Shown in pieces: positions 6,553 to 9,111 of a stretch of 9,111 nt of DNA. The notes beneath the pieces are model-generated. The model did no database searches. It was not told the DNA's origin and saw only the letters and a program-made list of their open reading frames with translations. The position numbers and the translations under genes were made by a program. Source of the DNA: Pseudomonadota bacterium (GTDB lineage Bacteria; Pseudomonadota; Gammaproteobacteria; Acidithiobacillales; Acidithiobacillaceae); NCBI GenBank assembly GCA_021840785.1, contig JAKBXD010000074.1:1-9111 (forward strand), written 5' to 3'. Each line of letters starts with the position of its first letter. The stretch's first letter is position 1.

Positions 6553-7407
6553 TCAGCCGGCGCAACCCAGTTTCCGGGCGTGATGCCGCAAATGGTCGGC
6601 CATAAAGGTCTGAATAAACCAGTAGGAGTGATCATAGCCCGGTTGCCGCCGCAAACGGAGTTGTTGTCCGGAAATCTCTGCTGCCGCCTGCAGAGCCTCA
6701 GGTTTCAGTTGCGTAGTCAGAAAAGGATCCGCGTCGCCCTGATCCACCAGTATCTCTCCAGGATAGGGGTGTTTACGCATCAGCATGCTGGCATCCCATT
6801 CCCGCCATTGCTCGCGGTCAGGCCCCAGATAATTCCCGAAAGCCTTTTCCCCCCAGGGCACCGCACCGGGGTTGCAGATCGGCGCAAATGCCGATACCGA
6901 GTGCCAGTATTCCGGGTTGCGCAACGCCAGCACCAGCGCTCCATGACCGCCCATGGAGTGCCCGAAAATACCACGGCGTTCAGCAGATGCGGGAAAATGT
7001 TCTTCAATGAAGGTTGGCAGCTCATGGTCCACATAACGGGCCATGCGGTAATTCCGGGTCCAGGGCAGCATGCTTGCGTTGAGATAAAACCCTGCCCCCA
7101 CGCCGAAGTCCCAATGGTCGGAATCACCGGGGATGTTCAGTCCGCGGGGACTGGTATCACAGGCGACCAGCATCAGCCCCAGTTCGGCGGCCAGACGCTG
7201 TGCGCCAGCCTTTATCATGAACGTCTCTTCGGTGCAGGTTAACCCCGCCAGATAATACAGGGCTGGGACCCGGGCGCCATCCAACGCCTGGGGCGGCTGG
7301 TACACCGCGAAATTCATGGGTACCCCCGTGGCGCTGGACGCATGAATGTAATAACCCATGCGTCCAGCAAAACAGCCATGCTCCTCCCGCGTTTCTAACA
7401 GGGCCAT
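6553..7407 (-). CDS. S-formylglutathione hydrolase
   Basis: A 284-residue alpha/beta hydrolase of the esterase D/FrmB/FghA family. It splits S-formylglutathione to formate and glutathione, the second step of glutathione-dependent formaldehyde removal. Seen: N-terminal HGCFAG...MNFAVYQPPQ, oxyanion region YYLAGLTCTEE (51-61), substrate-site DTSPRG, GAGFYLNA and PW, nucleophile Ser151 in FGHSMGGHGAL, acidic residue in VDQGDADPFL (Asp225 or Asp227), and His260 in GYDHSYWFI. Length is normal. The ATG at 7407 overlaps the stop codon of the upstream 47-codon HsdM-like remnant (TGATG); the in-frame GTG just before it is a possible alternative. The usual partner adhC/frmA (glutathione-dependent formaldehyde dehydrogenase) is not next to it. 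It belongs to frmB/fghA; I leave the symbol open because neighbours do not decide between them. Confidence 0.94.
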   Translation of the reverse strand: MALLETREEHGCFAGRMGYYIHASSATGVPMNFAVYQPPQALDGARVPALYYLAGLTCTEETFMIKAGAQRLAAELGLMLVACDTSPRGLNIPGDSDHWDFGVGAGFYLNASMLPWTRNYRMARYVDHELPTFIEEHFPASAERRGIFGHSMGGHGALVLALRNPEYWHSVSAFAPICNPGAVPWGEKAFGNYLGPDREQWREWDASMLMRKHPYPGEILVDQGDADPFLTTQLKPEALQAAAEISGQQLRLRRQPGYDHSYWFIQTFMADHLRHHARKLGCAG

Positions 7408-7550
7408 CACGCCACCCCACGACGAATAGACTGCAGATACGTCAACTGCTCGACGTAGTCGCCGTAACGCATGTCGCCGTAACGCATGTCGTCGTCGCGC
7501 AGGACGTTACAGTGGTTCCAGCGTTTTTGGACGATGCTGGCGATGTTCAT
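7407..7550 (-). pseudogene. hsdM: Remnant of type I restriction methylase gene (hsdM), first ~40 codons
   Basis: A 47-codon frame starting with its own ATG and RBS. Residues 1-19 (MNIASIVQKRWNHCNVLRD) and 31-39 (DYVEQLTYL) match, from memory, the conserved start of HsdM (N-6 DNA methylase N-terminal domain). There the usual text runs LRDDGMSYGDYVEQLTYL, then LFLKMADE. Here the family match stops after LTYL and the frame ends with QSIRRGVA, so the break is near 7430. Full HsdM is about 500 residues or more and no methylase catalytic motif (NPPF/Y) is present. A 5-residue block (GDMRY) is duplicated. The stop overlaps the hydrolase ATG. It lies 12 bases after vapC. It is non-functional as a methylase; it could persist as a translated leader peptide. 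It is too short for standard gene calling. Confidence 0.7.
7458..7490. repeat. 15-base tandem duplication inside the hsdM remnant
   Basis: The unit GCCGTAACGCATGTC occurs perfectly twice (7461-7475 and 7476-7490), with GTC of a third partial copy at 7458-7460. The period is 15, so the frame is kept and the peptide gains five residues (GDMRY twice). HsdM relatives known to me have a single copy of this segment, so it looks like a recent slippage or duplication event. Confidence 0.9.
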
Positions 7551-7555
7551 GGTTT

Positions 7556-7561
7556 CTCCGG
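7556..7561 (-). promoter_or_regulatory. Retained ribosome binding site of the hsdM remnant
   Basis: CCGGAG on the minus strand lies 5 bases before the ATG at 7550 and directly after the vapC stop at 7563. It argues that the remnant is still translated and may feed ribosomes into the hydrolase gene. Confidence 0.55.
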
Positions 7562-7562
7562 T

Positions 7563-7994
7563 CTAGTGGTCGTCATCTTTGAGCTCAGGCACGAGCGCAA
7601 CGCCCAGGGCGAGAGCCGCCTCGTGGAGCCGCTTATCCAGCGTCGCAAGTCGCAGTTTCCGCCGCAAAGCCAATTCCAGATAGGCGGCATCGTAGATCGT
7701 CAAACGGTGTTCCTCGGCAATACCCAGAGTAGCGGACCACGCTGCGGCATCCGTCTGATGATCTATCGTCTCCGGTAGCAGGCGCAGGTCGGGCACCAGT
7801 TCGCGCAATTCCAGCATGGTGATACGACCGCGCCGCGCGGCAGCCAGCAGCGCATTGCACACCTCCAACGCCCAATGCGCGGGAACGCAAATGCCCTCCC
7901 CCAGCAATCGCTCCCGCACCCGGTTGGCGGATTCGGCATCCTCATCCCGAAGATACCAAGCCAGGGTCATGGAGGCGTCGGCGACAAAAGACAT
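7563..7994 (-). CDS. vapC: VapC-type PIN-domain toxin (putative ribonuclease)
   Basis: A 143-residue PIN-domain protein, the expected toxin of a type II toxin-antitoxin pair; VapC toxins cut RNA (often initiator tRNA or rRNA) with Mg2+/Mn2+ held by acidic residues. Seen: Asp6 in FVADASMTLAWYL, Glu44 in HWALEVCNAL, Asp102 in IYDAAYLELAL and Asp120 in TLDKRL, the full acidic set in the right order, so the toxin appears intact. Its ATG at 7994 overlaps the antitoxin stop (TGATG), the usual antitoxin-first, coupled layout. Downstream, only 12 bases separate it from the HsdM remnant. The RNA target cannot be read from sequence. Confidence 0.92.
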   Translation of the reverse strand: MSFVADASMTLAWYLRDEDAESANRVRERLLGEGICVPAHWALEVCNALLAAARRGRITMLELRELVPDLRLLPETIDHQTDAAAWSATLGIAEEHRLTIYDAAYLELALRRKLRLATLDKRLHEAALALGVALVPELKDDDH

Positions 7995-8236
7995 CAGTAT
8001 TTGCGTCCCGCGTCGATCAACTCGCGCAACGAAACACCGCCCAAGTCATGACTGGCCTGGAACGCCTTCATGCGCGCCACAGCGGCTTGCCTTTCCTCCA
8101 GCCCTTGACCCACGGGCGGGCGCAACTCAGCGACCGCCTGCCCATGTTTGGTGATAGTGAAACATTCCCCTTTGCGCACCCGCTCCAAGATCTCGGACAA
8201 ATGCGTCTTCGCCTCATAGGCGCCAATCTCGGACAT
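7994..8236 (-). CDS. vapB: Phd/YefM-type antitoxin (VapB)
   Basis: An 80-residue antitoxin partner of the PIN toxin. The N-terminal half has the Phd/YefM DNA-binding pattern: MSEIGAYEAKTHLSEILERV, then GECFTITKHGQAVAELRP. The C-terminal half (ARMKAFQASHDLGGVSLRELIDAGRKY) is the expected toxin-wrapping tail. The ATG at 8236 is chosen because GAGGGGG lies 8 bases ahead; a TTG seven codons upstream (8257) is in frame but less likely. Antitoxin-toxin complexes of this kind normally repress their own promoter; a candidate promoter lies at 8271-8300. The toxin gene overlaps its stop by one base. Confidence 0.92.
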   Translation of the reverse strand: MSEIGAYEAKTHLSEILERVRKGECFTITKHGQAVAELRPPVGQGLEERQAAVARMKAFQASHDLGGVSLRELIDAGRKY

Positions 8237-8244
8237 ATCCGACA

Positions 8245-8251
8245 CCCCCTC
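8245..8251 (-). promoter_or_regulatory. Ribosome binding site deciding the vapB start
   Basis: GAGGGGG on the minus strand, 8 bases before the ATG at 8236, favours that ATG over the upstream in-frame TTG at 8257. Confidence 0.6.
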
Positions 8252-8270
8252 TTTCAACCAGCCTTAGACC

Positions 8271-8300
8271 AGTTTAATTGCGTATCGTTGGCGCCGTCAA
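8271..8300 (-). promoter_or_regulatory. Candidate vapBC promoter
   Basis: TTGACG (8300-8295) and TAAACT (8276-8271) on the minus strand are 18 bases apart. The start point would fall about 28 bases before the vapB ATG, leaving room for the RBS. The -10 is imperfect (4 of 6). TATGAT just upstream (about 8309-8304) is a better -10 match but lacks a -35. No clear operator palindrome is seen. Confidence 0.35.
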
Positions 8301-8493
8301 TATCATAAAACTCCGCGTACTCGAAGTCGTCGCGGCTCGATGCCGGAGTTGGACCATGTGAAGTTGGCGTTGACGCGATCGGGAAAAGGCCTGCGAGCGA
8401 TATCCGCTCCTTCCCTATCGCGCACTGCGCCGGCGCGCTACAGTACAATCTGGGTCTTGTGACATCAAAAACGCATGGAGGGTGAGGATCACC

Positions 8494-9111
8494 ATGACTA
8501 TTGGCCTGGCTCTTGGCAGTGGCGCCGCCCGCGGGTGGGCACATATAGGGGTGATAAGCGCGCTGAATGATCATGGAATCGTACCGGATATCGTTTGTGG
8601 CACATCCATAGGCGCCCTGGTCGGCGCTTCCTATGTTTCCAATAATCTTGAGAAACTGGAAGAATGGGTGCGCGCACTGACAAAGTTTGAAACCGCCAAA
8701 TTTTTTGCCATCAACATGTCACTGAACGGTTTTGTCAACAAAGAACGGCTGCATTATTTTCTCAAAAAATATGTGGCGGATGATGCCTCGGCAATAGAAG
8801 ATATCGTTGCGAAAAAATATGCCTCGGTAGCAACCGATCTGCAAACCGGCAGCGAGATCTGGCTGATGACGGGTTCAATCCTGGAGGCCGTATTTGCGTC
8901 CATTTCCCTGCCCGGCCTTTTTCCGGCGGTAAAAAACGATGGTAAATGGCTTATAGATGGCGGAGTGGTGAACCCCGTCCCTGTATCTGTCTGCCGCGCG
9001 CTTGGCGCCGATGTTGTTATCGCAGTAACATTGAACGACGATATCGTTGGCAAACGTCCTCAAAATAACCTGGCCATAGAAACACAGGAGGATGTCGGCG
9101 TTACCGAGATC
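8494..9111 (+). CDS. Patatin-like phospholipase, RssA-type, N-terminal part
   Basis: The frame is open to the right edge; 206 residues are seen. Patatin-like enzymes are Ser-Asp dyad lipid acyl hydrolases. Seen: the oxyanion loop GSGAARGWAHIGVI (8-21), nucleophile Ser38 in CGTSIGALVGA (GxSxG), and the catalytic Asp155 in LIDGGVVNPVPV (DGG motif), preceded by SISLPGLFPAV, typical of bacterial RssA/YchK-like proteins. Both dyad residues are present, so it is probably active. The ATG at 8494 has GAGGA 5 bases ahead and begins directly at the first patatin strand (TIGLALGSG). It is divergent from vapBC. Parts of the gene (8701-8820) are about 38% G+C by my count, against about 67% in a mpl stretch (3901-3960), hinting at transfer. 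Substrate is unknown; the C-terminal part lies outside. Confidence 0.93.
   Translation, partial: MTIGLALGSGAARGWAHIGVISALNDHGIVPDIVCGTSIGALVGASYVSNNLEKLEEWVRALTKFETAKFFAINMSLNGFVNKERLHYFLKKYVADDASAIEDIVAKKYASVATDLQTGSEIWLMTGSILEAVFASISLPGLFPAVKNDGKWLIDGGVVNPVPVSVCRALGADVVIAVTLNDDIVGKRPQNNLAIETQEDVGVTEI

Larger units (their letters stand above)
8237..8493. other. Divergent intergenic region between vapB and the patatin-like gene
   Basis: This 257-base spacer holds the vapB RBS and candidate promoter at its left end. It also contains a perfect GC palindrome GCGCCGGCGC at 8427-8436, and TACAAT at 8444-8449 (a possible -10 for the plus-strand gene, without a clear -35). A minus-strand frame of about 45 codons without an ATG ends at 8303 (it reads NFTWSNSGIEPRR in its middle); I cannot assign it and it may be chance or a gene remnant. 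Nothing else is recognised. Confidence 0.5.

Noticed and set aside
7458..7490. Tandem repeat as a CRISPR array or VapB operator
   Set aside because: The units are contiguous without spacers, in frame, inside the HsdM-like coding remnant and downstream of vapBC, so neither fits.
8427..8436. GC palindrome as a terminator or operator
   Set aside because: GCGCCGGCGC has no loop and no T-run, and a similar palindrome occurs inside coding sequence near 4884-4896, so it is probably base-composition chance.
8254..8574. 106-codon minus-strand frame over the patatin start
   Set aside because: It overlaps the well-supported patatin start on the opposite strand and has no recognisable motif.

Overview
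The window is compact, GC-rich bacterial DNA with short gaps and several stop/start overlaps. It looks like a Gram-negative proteobacterium: it encodes a lipoprotein, Mla-type lipid transport parts, the murein-recycling ligase Mpl, UbiX and a glutathione-dependent hydrolase. The overall look (a thiS-thiG-unknown-mpl-ubiX run, an MlaE-type permease with an N-terminal STAS domain) reminds me of Acidithiobacillus or a relative. That assignment is an inference from memory and was not tested.

Left part (1-2810). The 3' end of an endonuclease/exonuclease/phosphatase-family gene enters from the left and overlaps tail to tail with a small LEA_2/WHy-type lipoprotein gene on the minus strand. Divergent from the lipoprotein gene are two translationally coupled genes for an MlaE-like permease (STAS + permease) and an MlaF-like ATPase. 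The MCE substrate-binding gene (mlaD) that usually follows is absent. The next gene is convergent.

Middle part (2827-6466, all minus strand). In transcription order: thiS, thiG, a gene of unknown function, mpl, ubiX. Gaps are 42 bases or less and the unknown gene overlaps thiG, so one operon is likely. ThiS and ThiG build the thiazole of thiamine. Mpl reloads recovered murein tripeptide onto UDP-MurNAc. UbiX makes prenylated FMN for a UbiD-type decarboxylase not seen here. A possible promoter lies directly in front of thiS, so close that thiS may be read from a leaderless message. No TPP riboswitch is visible.

Right part (6553-9111). On the minus strand, in transcription order: vapB, vapC (a Phd/VapB-type antitoxin and PIN toxin pair), a 47-codon open frame that looks like the first ~40 residues of a type I restriction methylase (HsdM), and an S-formylglutathione hydrolase. 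The hydrolase start codon overlaps the stop of the HsdM remnant (TGATG). This four-gene run looks like the scar of a lost restriction-modification locus whose expression signals now stand before a metabolic gene. Inside the remnant is a perfect 15-base tandem duplication. After a 257-base gap, a patatin-like phospholipase gene starts on the plus strand and runs off the right edge. Parts of it are much richer in A+T than the rest.

The most interesting place is 7400-7560, the HsdM remnant and its coupling to the hydrolase. I saw no wholly new system.
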